Source of the DNA: Bacteroidales bacterium
GTDB lineage: Bacteria; Bacteroidota; Bacteroidia; Bacteroidales; P3
NCBI GenBank assembly: GCA_017448905.1
Contig: JAFSKP010000045.1
Location: 1-32,757, forward strand
Length of the DNA: 32,757 nucleotides
Reading direction: 5' to 3'
The notes under the pieces were generated by a model, which had not been told where the DNA came from, did no database searches, and saw only the letters and a list, made by a program, of their open reading frames with translations. This document shows, piece by piece, positions 24,769 to 32,312 of the stretch (position 1 is the first letter of the stretch; each line of letters begins with the position of its first letter). The position numbers were made by a program, and so were the translations under genes.

Positions 24769-24799
24769 TTTGCTGATTCAATTATTCTTCGTATTTTTG
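24769..24799 (+). promoter_or_regulatory. Bacteroidetes-type promoter for the ECF sigma factor gene
   Basis: TTTG at 24769-24772, a 19-nt spacer and TATTTTTG at 24792-24799 fit the Bacteroidetes housekeeping consensus. A 5' leader of about 80 nt precedes the start codon. Confidence 0.75.
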
Positions 24800-24886
24800 C
24801 ACCCTGAAACTGAAGTCAAACTAATACCGTTGTCTATCGAACACATTTATCAGTTTTTTTGCTAACCATTTTTATTGGAGGTTATT

Positions 24887-25477
24887 ATGAATGTAGCAAC
24901 ATCAGAACTCACAGACAATGAGTTGATTTTAGGTTACAAAGAAGGTGATTATTCGTGCTTCGAAACGTTGCTTTCCCGGTATCAGTCTAAAGTCTATGGC
25001 TATATTTTCTCAGTAGTCAAGGACAAGGACATCGCCGACGACATCTTTCAAGATACTTTCTACAAAGTTGTGTACACCATCAATTCCGGTGTCTACAAGG
25101 ATGAGAACAAGTTCATACATTGGGTGATGCGCATTGCCCATAACCTCATAGTCGACTATTTCCGCCGTGTAGGGAAGATGCCAATAGTTCCCAACCGGCC
25201 AGAATATGACATTGTCGAGACACTCAGGCTTCACGACGATAACGTCGAGAAGCAGATTATGCGCAAGCAGACTAATTCCAACATCCGCAAGCTCATCAAA
25301 AAGCTTCCTCCGGAGCAACGTCGAGTCGTCATTATGCGGCATTACGGTCGCCTTGATTTCAAGGAGATAGCGGAACGTACCAATGTCAGCATCAACACTG
25401 CACTGGGACGTATGCGTTATGCCATCATCAATCTCCGTCGTCTCGCCCGCGAGTACAAAATGATTATTGACCTCTAA
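24887..25477 (+). CDS. ECF-type RNA polymerase sigma factor
   Basis: This 196-aa protein has sigma region 2 (FETLLSRYQSKVYGYIFSVV, then IADDIFQDTFYKVVY and FIHWVMRIAHNLIVDYFRR, about residues 22-95). Region 4 has a helix-turn-helix (KLPPEQRRVVIMRHYGRLDFKEIAERTNVSINTALGRMRYAI, about 139-180). It directs RNA polymerase to specific promoters; the regulon is unknown. ATG 24887 is chosen because GGAGG lies 5 nt upstream; the in-frame TTG at 24875 overlaps that site. No anti-sigma gene follows, so it is probably not a classic membrane-sensor ECF. It is monocistronic between its promoter and the terminator at 25500. Confidence 0.9.
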   Translation: MNVATSELTDNELILGYKEGDYSCFETLLSRYQSKVYGYIFSVVKDKDIADDIFQDTFYKVVYTINSGVYKDENKFIHWVMRIAHNLIVDYFRRVGKMPIVPNRPEYDIVETLRLHDDNVEKQIMRKQTNSNIRKLIKKLPPEQRRVVIMRHYGRLDFKEIAERTNVSINTALGRMRYAIINLRRLAREYKMIIDL

Positions 25478-25499
25478 TTTCTTTTCAGTGTCTTACATT

Positions 25500-25530
25500 A
25501 GCCCTGTCTCTTTTGGAGTCAGGGCTTTTC
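25500..25530 (+). terminator. Terminator between the sigma factor and the convergent EEP gene
   Basis: AGCCCTGTCTC (25500-25510) pairs with GAGTCAGGGCT (25516-25526) with one mismatch and a 5-nt loop, followed by TTTC. The downstream arm contains the stop codon of the convergent gene. Confidence 0.75.
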
Positions 25531-26625
25531 TTGTCTCTGGCGGACCAGGTCGATATAAACCGGGAGGTGATCGCTGAATCCTCCCTGGTATTTCATTGCC
25601 AGATATGTGCGGAAAGGTTTTCGGACGAGGTGCCGCTCGTCGTCGACGAGCATGAAGTCGGGAGCGAAGAGCCTTGCGGCACCTTCATTCACCTGCAGGG
25701 AACATCTGCCGCAAAGCATTGCTGCAGGAACGAGGATCTGGTCCAGGTACGACCACTTCCCTTGGTAGTTGTGGCTGCCGGTGCCGCGTTCCATCCTCGA
25801 CATGAGGTTGACGAAGTCACTTTTCCCGTTCTGCATCAGAGTGCGTGCAATCTCGGGTTCGTCGGGACTGGCATTGAAGTCGCCCATCACAACAATTGCG
25901 GCGTGAGGATGGCAGCGAAGTAGTGTGTCCATGACATATTGTAGCTTTTGGGCTATGTGGTCGCGTTTTCTGTCGGCGGTGGCTCCGCCCAGTTTTGACG
26001 GGAAGTGGTTGATGAGCAGTATCAGAGTGTCACCGTCGCGGGTCTTGCCTTCGACGAGCAGTATGTCGCGAGTGGAGAGATCGATGGTGCTGTCACTCAC
26101 ATTGACGGCCTGCGTAAAGAACGGGGTGAAACAATCAGGCCGATATAACAGGGCGTTGTCGATGCCGCGTTTGTCGGGCGACTCGTAGTGCACATACATG
26201 TAGCTGAATCTGCGTAGTGCAGTTCCCCTGCAAAGGTCGTGCAGCACCCTGTCGTTCTCGACCTCGGCCAAGCCTACCGCAATAGGCATTTCGACATGCC
26301 CGTCGTCTTGTTCTCCTGCTGCGGCCAGCACGCGGCAAATGTTGGTGAGTTTCTGTCTGTAGCGTCTTTGAGTCCAGTGGTTGTCGCCCGAAGGGGTGAA
26401 TGCGTCATCGTTTTTACAACTGTCGTTTTTGGTGTCGAAGAGGTTTTCTACATTCCAGAATATCAGTCGATAGAGTGCTGGTTTGTGGAGTTCTTGCCCT
26501 GTTGTTTCATTTGAGGCGAGAAAGAAAAATGTTAAAAAACACGTTCCACACAATAAAAGGGATTTTATTCTGTTTCTATGACGTGAATGAATCCTGAAAG
26601 GGACTTTAAACATACCGTTAAACAT
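25519..26625 (-). CDS. Secreted or membrane-anchored endonuclease/exonuclease/phosphatase family protein
   Basis: This 368-aa protein has a basic N terminus, a hydrophobic segment (about residues 22-37) and an EEP (DNase I-like) domain. Visible catalytic motifs are IFWNVENLFDT (N58, E60), the GLAEVEN glutamate, LINHFPSKLGG, VVMGDFNASPDEP (Asp and Asn) and GGFSDHLPVYIDL (SDH). Members cleave nucleic acids or phosphoesters; secreted versions in Bacteroidetes may scavenge phosphate or nucleotides. ATG 26625 is used; ATG 26613 is an alternative with the same signal. It diverges from a small ORF whose start is only 15 nt away, so the two promoters must overlap the neighbouring coding sequences. 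Confidence 0.88.
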   Translation of the reverse strand: MFNGMFKVPFRIHSRHRNRIKSLLLCGTCFLTFFFLASNETTGQELHKPALYRLIFWNVENLFDTKNDSCKNDDAFTPSGDNHWTQRRYRQKLTNICRVLAAAGEQDDGHVEMPIAVGLAEVENDRVLHDLCRGTALRRFSYMYVHYESPDKRGIDNALLYRPDCFTPFFTQAVNVSDSTIDLSTRDILLVEGKTRDGDTLILLINHFPSKLGGATADRKRDHIAQKLQYVMDTLLRCHPHAAIVVMGDFNASPDEPEIARTLMQNGKSDFVNLMSRMERGTGSHNYQGKWSYLDQILVPAAMLCGRCSLQVNEGAARLFAPDFMLVDDERHLVRKPFRTYLAMKYQGGFSDHLPVYIDLVRQRQEKP

Positions 26626-26639
26626 TAAATACAGTGCTT

Positions 26640-26816
26640 ATGACGCAGGAGTACGAATTCAAACAGGGTCGTCGACCCGTAGGCACAAATACATCTTCGA
26701 GTTCTGCGAGCACGCTGCAACCTTCTGGACGTGTAATCCGGAATATCCTGAACTATGCACGGTGTACGCAATGCATCTGTGCGAAAGAGCAAAAGATAAG
26801 GTTGTTTCTGAACTAA
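26640..26816 (+). CDS. Small conserved-looking protein of unknown function
   Basis: This 58-residue ORF begins MTQEYEFKQGRRPVG, has a Ser/Thr-rich middle, and ends RVIRNILNYARCTQC...KIRLFLN. I recall short Bacteroidales proteins with the same plan: a charged start, a low-complexity middle, an NILxYAR-type helix and an LxLN end. I therefore think it is real, but I cannot name it. No function is proposed. It sits between the divergent EEP gene and a strong terminator 10 nt after its stop, which fits an independent small gene. A leaderless or overlapping promoter inside the EEP start region would be needed. Confidence 0.55.
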   Translation: MTQEYEFKQGRRPVGTNTSSSSASTLQPSGRVIRNILNYARCTQCICAKEQKIRLFLN

Positions 26817-26825
26817 TCAAACGAA

Positions 26826-26860
26826 AGAGTGGCGCGCTGCAAGTGCGCCACTCTTTTTTA
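26826..26860. terminator. Strong bidirectional terminator
   Basis: AGAGTGGCGC (26826-26835) pairs perfectly with GCGCCACTCT (26845-26854), followed by TTTTTT on the + strand. It serves the small ORF and lies at the end of the convergent manC gene. Confidence 0.85.
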
Positions 26861-27919
26861 CAGGTTCTCCACCCACTCCTTGATTCTCTGTTCGTCGGCC
26901 AAGCGGCACACCAGCAAGGAACGGCCGCGGTAGGCGACGAGGTATCCGTCAAGACCCTCGACGATGGCTTCCACGCCCTCCTCAAGGTTGACGATGGTGT
27001 CGCGTGTGTCGACAACCACGCTTTTGCCCTTCCGCGCGTTGCCGGCGTCGTCTTTGGCGGCGTGTGTGTAGAACGACCCCCATGTTCCAATGTCGCTCCA
27101 CCCGAAGTCGGCAGGGATGGTGTACCTTTTGGTGGCACGTTCCATGACACCATAGTCGATGCTTATATTTTCGCATTCGGCGAACTTCCGGTTGATGAAC
27201 TCCTGCTCGCCGGCTGTGCCGTAGATGCCTTTGCCTTCGTCGAAGAGTGCTGCCATGGAGGGCAGGTGGGTACGGAAAGCATTCATGATGCCGTTCAGTG
27301 ACCAGATGAAGATGCCGGAGTTCCACAGGTAGTTGCCGGAAGCAAGAAACTCTTTGGCTTTCTCGAGGTTGGGTTTTTCCTTGAAGCCATTGATGGCGGT
27401 CACCACACCTTCCGAGGTGTCGTTTTGTGGCAGTTCGATATAGCCGTAGCCGGTTTCGGGACGGCTGGGTTTGATGCCAATGGTCAACAGGGCATCGGTG
27501 TTTTCGCTATGCCCTACGAAGTCGAAGCCGGTGCTAATAATGCTCTGGAACTTCAGCTCGTTAGTGACCATGTGGTCGGCAGGGGTGACGGCAATGACGG
27601 CATCGCCGCACTGCGATGCGATGCGGTAGCTGGCGTAAGCAATGCATGGTGCTGTGTTGCGGCGCATGGGCTCGCAAAGCACTTGGTCGGGTTTCAGCTC
27701 GGGGATGTGCTCCAAGACGGCCTCCTTGTATGCGGCATTTGTCACCACAAGGAAGTTTTCGGTAGGCACCACGGGCAGGAAGCGTTCGTATGTGCTGCGG
27801 ATGAAACTCTTGCCGGTGCCGAAGATGTCGAGGAATTGTTTGGGATAGTTGTTCTTGCTCAGCGGCCAAAAGCGGCTCCCGATGCCGCCGGCCATGATTA
27901 TGCAGAATTGTTTTTTCAT
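26858..27919 (-). CDS. manC: Mannose-1-phosphate guanylyltransferase
   Basis: This 353-aa enzyme makes GDP-mannose from mannose-1-phosphate and GTP for surface glycans. The nucleotide-binding signature is MAGGIGSRFWPLSKNNYPKQFLDI (residues 9-32), with the pyrophosphorylase motif and KQF lysine. CEPMRRNTAPCIAYAS (about 82-97), VTPADHMV, ETGYGYIEL and KPNLEKAKEFLASGNYLWNSGIF follow. It has only the transferase domain; the C-terminal phosphomannose isomerase domain of ManC/AlgA enzymes (about 470 aa) is absent, as is usual in Bacteroidetes. It is a single-gene unit with a promoter on the minus strand. Confidence 0.92.
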   Translation of the reverse strand: MKKQFCIIMAGGIGSRFWPLSKNNYPKQFLDIFGTGKSFIRSTYERFLPVVPTENFLVVTNAAYKEAVLEHIPELKPDQVLCEPMRRNTAPCIAYASYRIASQCGDAVIAVTPADHMVTNELKFQSIISTGFDFVGHSENTDALLTIGIKPSRPETGYGYIELPQNDTSEGVVTAINGFKEKPNLEKAKEFLASGNYLWNSGIFIWSLNGIMNAFRTHLPSMAALFDEGKGIYGTAGEQEFINRKFAECENISIDYGVMERATKRYTIPADFGWSDIGTWGSFYTHAAKDDAGNARKGKSVVVDTRDTIVNLEEGVEAIVEGLDGYLVAYRGRSLLVCRLADEQRIKEWVENL

Positions 27920-28247
27920 GGGTTATAGCGTTTTGTCTTGCGTGAAATAATTTGCAAAGATAGCATTTTTTTTGTAATCCCGCATCCTGCAATTGGCTTG
28001 TCTTTGTTGTGTTGGGCGGAGACGGTTCTTTTTTCGGTCATCTACAATGTGTTGTCTCCGTTTGTGATCCGTGGATTGTGCGTGTGGAAATTTTTTTTGG
28101 TGATGCTTAATTTTTCATGTCATAGATTCTTTATATTAGCGAAGTTAAAAAAACAAGTTGAGGCAACAATAATGTTTATTTTGCTGATAATAAGCGAGAG
28201 ATATTCTTTGGACTTTAAACATTAAACTTTACTAAAATAAAAATCCC
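27920..28247. other. Divergent intergenic region between manC and the VWA gene
   Basis: These 328 bases are AT-rich and show no gene. On the minus strand TATCTTTG (27955-27962) is a good -7 element for manC, about 35 nt from its ATG, though a matching TTTG is not evident. On the + strand TATATTAG (28132-28139) is a weak -7 candidate for the VWA gene. The GGACTTTAAACAT at 28209-28221 is also found at 26601-26613. Confidence 0.5.
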
Positions 28248-28970
28248 ATGAAAAAACTACACAACCTTATCATCGTCGACGAAAGCGGGAGCATGTCATC
28301 CATCGAAAAGCAGGCCGTCAGCGGCATGCTTGAAACCCTCAGCAGCATCAAGTCGTCGCAAAAACGCATTCCTGACGTGTTGCAGACCATAACACTCATC
28401 ACCTTCAATTCGGAGCATCTCAGCACGCTCTACAACTGCTCACTGGCCGAGAGTGTCGACGTGGACAGCATCCGTTATCTGCCTAGTGGCTGCACTCCAC
28501 TTTATGACGCCATAGGCACTGGCATCAGCCGACTCAAAGAAGTGGCGCAGAAAGAGGACAATGTCATCGTCACCATCATCACCGACGGGTACGAGAACTC
28601 GTCGAGCCGCTACACGTTGAGCGAAATAAAGCGTATGATCGAGCAGCAGAAAGAGCTGGGTTGGACGGTGGCCCTTATCGGCACCTCGAATCTCGACGTT
28701 GAATCGATGGCTAAAAGCATGTCTATCAATGACCACCTCAGCTTCTCGCAGGATGCCCAAACTACCCGGCGAATGTTCCGCGAGATGGGCGCAGCCCGCG
28801 AAGCACGTGTCTTCATGGCTGCTGAGGATATTGAGGCACCTAAGGGGGCGTCACTCTTTGATATTTCGGAGATGTCGAGTGATGACGTGGACCAGTCGGT
28901 GGCGTCGGTCGAGGAACGTGTGGCACGCATCAGAAAGATGAACGACATGCTCCATGAGCTGCCAGACTAA
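28248..28970 (+). CDS. Cytosolic von Willebrand factor A (VWA) domain protein
   Basis: This 240-aa protein is a single VWA domain without a signal peptide. The metal-ion-dependent adhesion site is complete: DESGSMS (D11, S13, S15), the threonine in SGCTPLYDAIGTGI and the aspartate in IITDGYENSS. It is closest in style to the TerY-type VWA proteins seen in stress-response gene clusters, which act as metal-dependent scaffolds; that role is inferred. The C-terminal 50 residues are charged and helical. Its stop codon overlaps the stop of the convergent sigma-like gene by two bases, so antisense effects on both messages are possible. Confidence 0.88.
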   Translation: MKKLHNLIIVDESGSMSSIEKQAVSGMLETLSSIKSSQKRIPDVLQTITLITFNSEHLSTLYNCSLAESVDVDSIRYLPSGCTPLYDAIGTGISRLKEVAQKEDNVIVTIITDGYENSSSRYTLSEIKRMIEQQKELGWTVALIGTSNLDVESMAKSMSINDHLSFSQDAQTTRRMFREMGAAREARVFMAAEDIEAPKGASLFDISEMSSDDVDQSVASVEERVARIRKMNDMLHELPD

Positions 28971-30073
28971 GGACGGCGCCAGTCGAGCATGGAGCGCATC
29001 TCGTCGCACAACCTGACATTGCGCAAACGCGAGGCCTCCTCGAAGAGGGGTGCAATCTCATAGGTGTCGAATCCCGATTCGGCACCTATGTTCGTTACGT
29101 CGAAAAGGGTGTCGCTGTTGTCGTAGGCGAAAGCGGTGAAACGTTCCACGTATGGTTCGATGGTCTCCACGTCGCCCTGCATGGTGGGTATGGCGTAACT
29201 GTCGCCTGTAAGACCCGACGTGGGGTGGGATTCGGCACCATGGTGCTTAATGGCCTCGTGTGCCGAACTGCTGAGGGGTATGCCAAGCAGGTTGCTTTCG
29301 AAGACATAGATATTTGACGGGGTGCGGTGCATCCTGCGGCGCGCAATCCTTTCGACAGGAGTGAAGTCCGGCTCCGCCATCGGTGCTGAGCCAAGCATGG
29401 GCGAACGGTCGAAAGACTCCTCTGCAAAGGACTCTTGGGACATGACAATGGGGAGCTCTCGGCGCACTTCGCGTGTCGGACGACGTCTCTCGTCCTGTTT
29501 GAAGTAGGGTACAATGCGCTCGTTGAGCATCTTGTGGTAGCGTTGCGACACTGCTGAGGGGGTTATCCCCAGCATGCCGGCAATCTCCTTGCTCTTGTAG
29601 CCGTCCTGCAGCATGGCGATGAGAATCTGGCGGTCTATGGCGCGGATGTCAAGTTCGCGGCACAGCTCGTCGATAGTCGAGTTGTAGCTTACAGGCTGGT
29701 CGGTGAACACGAACTCCTCGCGTGTATGGCGACTGCGGAGGCGTTCGTCGAGGCTCTCATAAATGCTATGGCTCTGCAGAGCCTTTATCTTGTCAAGCAT
29801 CACAAATCGGAATCCCCCAACCATCCATGTGCTCAGTCTTACTCCCGGCTTGCGGTGACGTAACGGCTCCCAGTTTTTAAGTACCAGCGACAGGTAGTAC
29901 TCATGTGCCAGCGAGTAGAAGTCTAGGCCTTCGCGACCCGACAGGTTGTAGGTCTTGTCGAAATGATGGTATGCTATGCGGCAGTAGCCGTAGAAGTAGT
30001 CGCTGGTAATTTGCTCGTCGTGAAGACGCAGCCCCTCGACAATCTGCTCATCGCTAAGGTCGGAGAAAAACAT
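28967..30073 (-). CDS. Sigma-70-like DNA-binding protein fused to a SNLxG...SYAIPTM domain
   Basis: This 368-aa protein begins with a sigma region 2-like helical part (about residues 50-100, DFYSLAHEYYLSLVL and RLSTWMVGGFRFVMLDKIKA). A region 4-like helix-turn-helix follows (about 143-190, IDRQILIAMLQDGYKSKEIAGMLGITPSAVSQRYHKML). After a basic linker comes a separate C-terminal domain (about 250-360) with NIYVFESNLLG, GLTGDSYAIPTMQG and TNIGAESGFDTYEIAPLF. I recall this domain as a stand-alone phage- or mobile-element-associated family with a VFGSNLxGxHGxGAA motif; here the glycine-rich loop has been changed. The combination suggests a transcription regulator that senses a ligand through the C-terminal part (inference). 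It converges on the VWA gene. Confidence 0.65.
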   Translation of the reverse strand: MFFSDLSDEQIVEGLRLHDEQITSDYFYGYCRIAYHHFDKTYNLSGREGLDFYSLAHEYYLSLVLKNWEPLRHRKPGVRLSTWMVGGFRFVMLDKIKALQSHSIYESLDERLRSRHTREEFVFTDQPVSYNSTIDELCRELDIRAIDRQILIAMLQDGYKSKEIAGMLGITPSAVSQRYHKMLNERIVPYFKQDERRRPTREVRRELPIVMSQESFAEESFDRSPMLGSAPMAEPDFTPVERIARRRMHRTPSNIYVFESNLLGIPLSSSAHEAIKHHGAESHPTSGLTGDSYAIPTMQGDVETIEPYVERFTAFAYDNSDTLFDVTNIGAESGFDTYEIAPLFEEASRLRNVRLCDEMRSMLDWRRP

Positions 30074-30283
30074 AGAGAATGCGTTAATGTGAGAATTTGA
30101 AAATCTAATAATTCGAAAACCCTCACGAATAACGCTGTTTCCAGCATATTATTGCGATAGATTGTTCTAATCGACAATGAGTTCTTTTGCGCTTGTTGGC
30201 GGTACGGCATGATTGATGGATATGGAGAGGAACCCTCAAACCATATTCAGCGTTTTCCCATAGGATGTAATGAGACCTTATAG

Positions 30284-30322
30284 GAAAAAAACAGGAGGGT
30301 AAACTTTCGTTCTCCCTCCTGT
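30284..30322 (-). terminator. Terminator of the DUF177-rpmF operon
   Basis: Read on the minus strand, ACAGGAGGG (30322-30314) pairs with CCCTCCTGT (30299-30291), followed by TTTTTT. It begins 21 nt after the rpmF stop codon. The rest of 30074-30283 shows no gene. Confidence 0.85.
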
Positions 30323-30343
30323 TCGATTTTGCAACTGTCTCGG

Positions 30344-30529
30344 TTAGGCTTCGACGTTCTTTTCGATGGCCAGTTTGCCGCGGTAGTAACCGCATTCGGG
30401 ACATACGTGATGCATCAGGATTTGAGCACCACAGTTGCTGCACGTGATCAGCTGAGGAGTCTCAAGGCTGTCGTGCGTTCTTCTCTTTCTTGTTCTCGTC
30501 TGCGAGAACCTGTGTTTTGGATGTGGCAT
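30344..30529 (-). CDS. rpmF: 50S ribosomal protein L32
   Basis: This 61-aa basic protein has the L32 start MPHPKHRFSQTRTRKRRTH and a zinc-ribbon with CSNC and CPEC pairs (about residues 30-46), then GYYRGKLAI. It is a structural protein of the large ribosomal subunit. It follows the DUF177 gene with a 23-nt gap, the widely conserved YceD-rpmF arrangement. The fatty-acid genes plsX-fabH that often follow rpmF are absent here; a terminator closes the operon instead. Confidence 0.95.
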   Translation of the reverse strand: MPHPKHRFSQTRTRKRRTHDSLETPQLITCSNCGAQILMHHVCPECGYYRGKLAIEKNVEA

Positions 30530-30552
30530 AATTAATACTTTTTATTTTGTTT

Positions 30553-31104
30553 TTATTTTTTCAGTTTTGCGAGTGCTTCCCAGCGAGGGTCTATCTCTTC
30601 GTCATCGTTATCGTTATCGCTTTTGTCATCGTTATCGCTTCCCGCCTCTTCGCTTATGTATTTAAGCATGTCTGGGTTGCATGTGGTGTTGCCTTCGGCA
30701 TCATCAGGGTGGATGCAACGTATTGGCATTGAGACCGCCACGAACTCAAACATCCACTGTGCAAGGTCAATCTTGAAGGCATTTTCGGGCAGAATCACTA
30801 CATTCTCGTCATCGCTAGTCTCTTTGTCGCTCAGTTTCACACACAGATGTTCGTCGCCTTCAACTGGCCAGTCAATCTCATCAAGGCATCTGTCGCAAGG
30901 CGTTTTCACTTTTCCCGAGAAAGTAAAGTGGAACAGCATCAGACGCTCTTTTTTCTCCAATTTCACGTCAAAAAACACTTCTCCACCCAGAATTTTTTCA
31001 TAATTGTAGTCTGAAAAAAAACTGTCGTTCAACGTAAAATCATAGTGGTAAATGCCTGATTTTAAGCCGCTGAACTGTATTACAGTGTCGACGTTGCTTT
31101 CCAT
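30553..31104 (-). CDS. DUF177 (YceD-like) protein
   Basis: This 183-aa protein is the usual partner of rpmF. Family members are linked to 23S rRNA maturation in plants and bacteria. The core has FSGLKSGIYHYDF, FSGKVKTPCDRCLDEIDWPVEG with the CxxC pair, and the closing DPRWEALAKLKK common to the family. ATG 31104 is chosen: an upstream in-frame TTG at 31137 overlaps the -7 promoter element and cannot be the start. Before the end, a run of D, N and E residues (DDKSDNDNDDEE) is written by short CGTTATCG-type repeats and may vary in length between strains. Confidence 0.88.
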   Translation of the reverse strand: MESNVDTVIQFSGLKSGIYHYDFTLNDSFFSDYNYEKILGGEVFFDVKLEKKERLMLFHFTFSGKVKTPCDRCLDEIDWPVEGDEHLCVKLSDKETSDDENVVILPENAFKIDLAQWMFEFVAVSMPIRCIHPDDAEGNTTCNPDMLKYISEEAGSDNDDKSDNDNDDEEIDPRWEALAKLKK

Positions 31105-31126
31105 TTGCACATTCCTAATGAGTTTG

Positions 31127-31157
31127 CAAAAATACAAACTTTTTTTTAATCTTCAAT
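31127..31157 (-). promoter_or_regulatory. Promoter of the DUF177-rpmF operon
   Basis: On the minus strand ATTG (31157-31154), a 19-nt spacer and TATTTTTG (31134-31127) fit the Bacteroidetes consensus. The start codon lies 22 nt beyond the -7 element. Confidence 0.7.
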
Positions 31158-31209
31158 TTTTTTTTGTTTTATTATTTCAGTTCTTTATTCGTTTCTTGTA
31201 TAAATCTGG

Positions 31210-31238
31210 TTGAGAAACCAAAAAAAACATTATTTTTG
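31210..31238 (+). promoter_or_regulatory. Promoter of the Rpn-like nuclease gene
   Basis: TTG at 31210-31212, an 18-nt spacer and TATTTTTG at 31231-31238 resemble the Bacteroidetes consensus. The ATG lies about 55 nt downstream. Confidence 0.65.
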
Positions 31239-31292
31239 CACAGTCAATTGTCAATGTATTTTTTTTGTAATTCGCTTGTAATGTAAAGTGTT

Positions 31293-32312
31293 ATGGAAAA
31301 TGGGAAGCATTTTGTCAATAGTTCCATGGGTAGAAGAAGGGTCAAATATCTTGATCCGAAGGCCGATTTGACATTCAAACTTGTTTTTGGGGAGCATCCA
31401 GACTTGGTGATGAGTCTTCTCAATGCGCTTTTGCCGCTTGATCCTGATGGACAAATCACGGAAGTGCAGTATCTGTCACCTGAAATGGTGCCAGACAACC
31501 CTGGCAAGAAGTACAGTGTGGTTGATGTCCGTTGTCGCGACCAGCAGGGACGCCAGTTCATCGTCGAGATGCAGCTCTGCTGGAATCCATTTTTTAAGCA
31601 GCGAGTCATTCTCAATGCGTCCAAAGCCGTAGTCAGGCAGCTGGACCGTGGAATGCACTACAGTTCAATCCAACCGGTTTATTGCCTCTGCCTATTGAAC
31701 GAGGCAGGGTTGGAAGGCGAATCAGATGAGTTTTACCACGACTTTGCCATATCGAACACCGAGCATCCCGAACGCCGTATTGAAGGACTTCGCTTTGTTT
31801 TTGTCGAGTTGCCCAAGTTCAAACCCAAGACAATGGTCGAAAAGAAGATGGCTGTTCTGTGGTTGCGCTTTCTCACCGAGATTGACGAGAAGAGTGTTGA
31901 CGTTCCCGTTGAATTGCTTGACAACGAGTTGACGAACAAAGCTCTTGGTATAGTAGAGGAATCCGCCATGAGCGAAGACCAGTTATATGCCTACGAACGC
32001 TTTTGGTTGGCCGTCCAAGATGAGCAGGCTTTTATCGAAGGCGGCTATCTGAAAGGATTCAAGAAAGGACAAGCCGAGGGTCGTGCAAGGGGCGAAGCCG
32101 AGGGAAGAGCCGAGGGAAGAGCCGAGGGAAGAGCCGAGGGAAGAGCCGAGGGAAGAGCCGAGGGTCGAGCCGAAGGTCGAGCCGAAGGTGAGGCGGATGG
32201 ACGTGAAAGTGAGAAGTTGGATATCGCAAGACGCATGAAGGCAAAAGGGATGCCTGTATCTGACATAGCGGAATTCACGCAGCTGACTGTTGAGGCTGTA
32301 AATGACCTGTAG
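31293..32312 (+). CDS. Rpn/PDDEXK-type nuclease family protein with an expandable repeat
   Basis: This 339-aa protein matches the PD-(D/E)XK nuclease-transposase (Rpn, recombination-promoting nuclease) family. The N-terminal DPKADLTFKLVFGEHPDLVMSLLNALLP is typical. The active-site block is YSVVDVRCRDQQGRQFIVEMQL (about residues 69-90), with D and ExQ, and KPKTMVEKKMAVLWLRFLTEI follows in the central part. The tail holds eight or more EGRA units (about 262-300) encoded by a 12-bp repeat, then a short helix ending SDIAEFTQLTVEAVNDL. Rpn proteins are DNA endonucleases tied to recombination and, in recent work, to phage defence through repeat-variable genes. It has its own promoter. Confidence 0.88.
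   Translation: MENGKHFVNSSMGRRRVKYLDPKADLTFKLVFGEHPDLVMSLLNALLPLDPDGQITEVQYLSPEMVPDNPGKKYSVVDVRCRDQQGRQFIVEMQLCWNPFFKQRVILNASKAVVRQLDRGMHYSSIQPVYCLCLLNEAGLEGESDEFYHDFAISNTEHPERRIEGLRFVFVELPKFKPKTMVEKKMAVLWLRFLTEIDEKSVDVPVELLDNELTNKALGIVEESAMSEDQLYAYERFWLAVQDEQAFIEGGYLKGFKKGQAEGRARGEAEGRAEGRAEGRAEGRAEGRAEGRAEGRAEGEADGRESEKLDIARRMKAKGMPVSDIAEFTQLTVEAVNDL
32097..32192 (+). repeat. 12-bp tandem repeat in the nuclease gene
   Basis: Five identical copies of GCCGAGGGAAGA (32097-32156) are followed by three diverged copies (to 32192). Copy changes of one unit add or remove four residues (AEGR) and keep the frame. Confidence 0.92.

Noticed and set aside
31105..31137. N-terminal extension of the DUF177 protein from a TTG codon
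   Set aside because: The TTG overlaps the -7 promoter element, so it lies upstream of the transcript.
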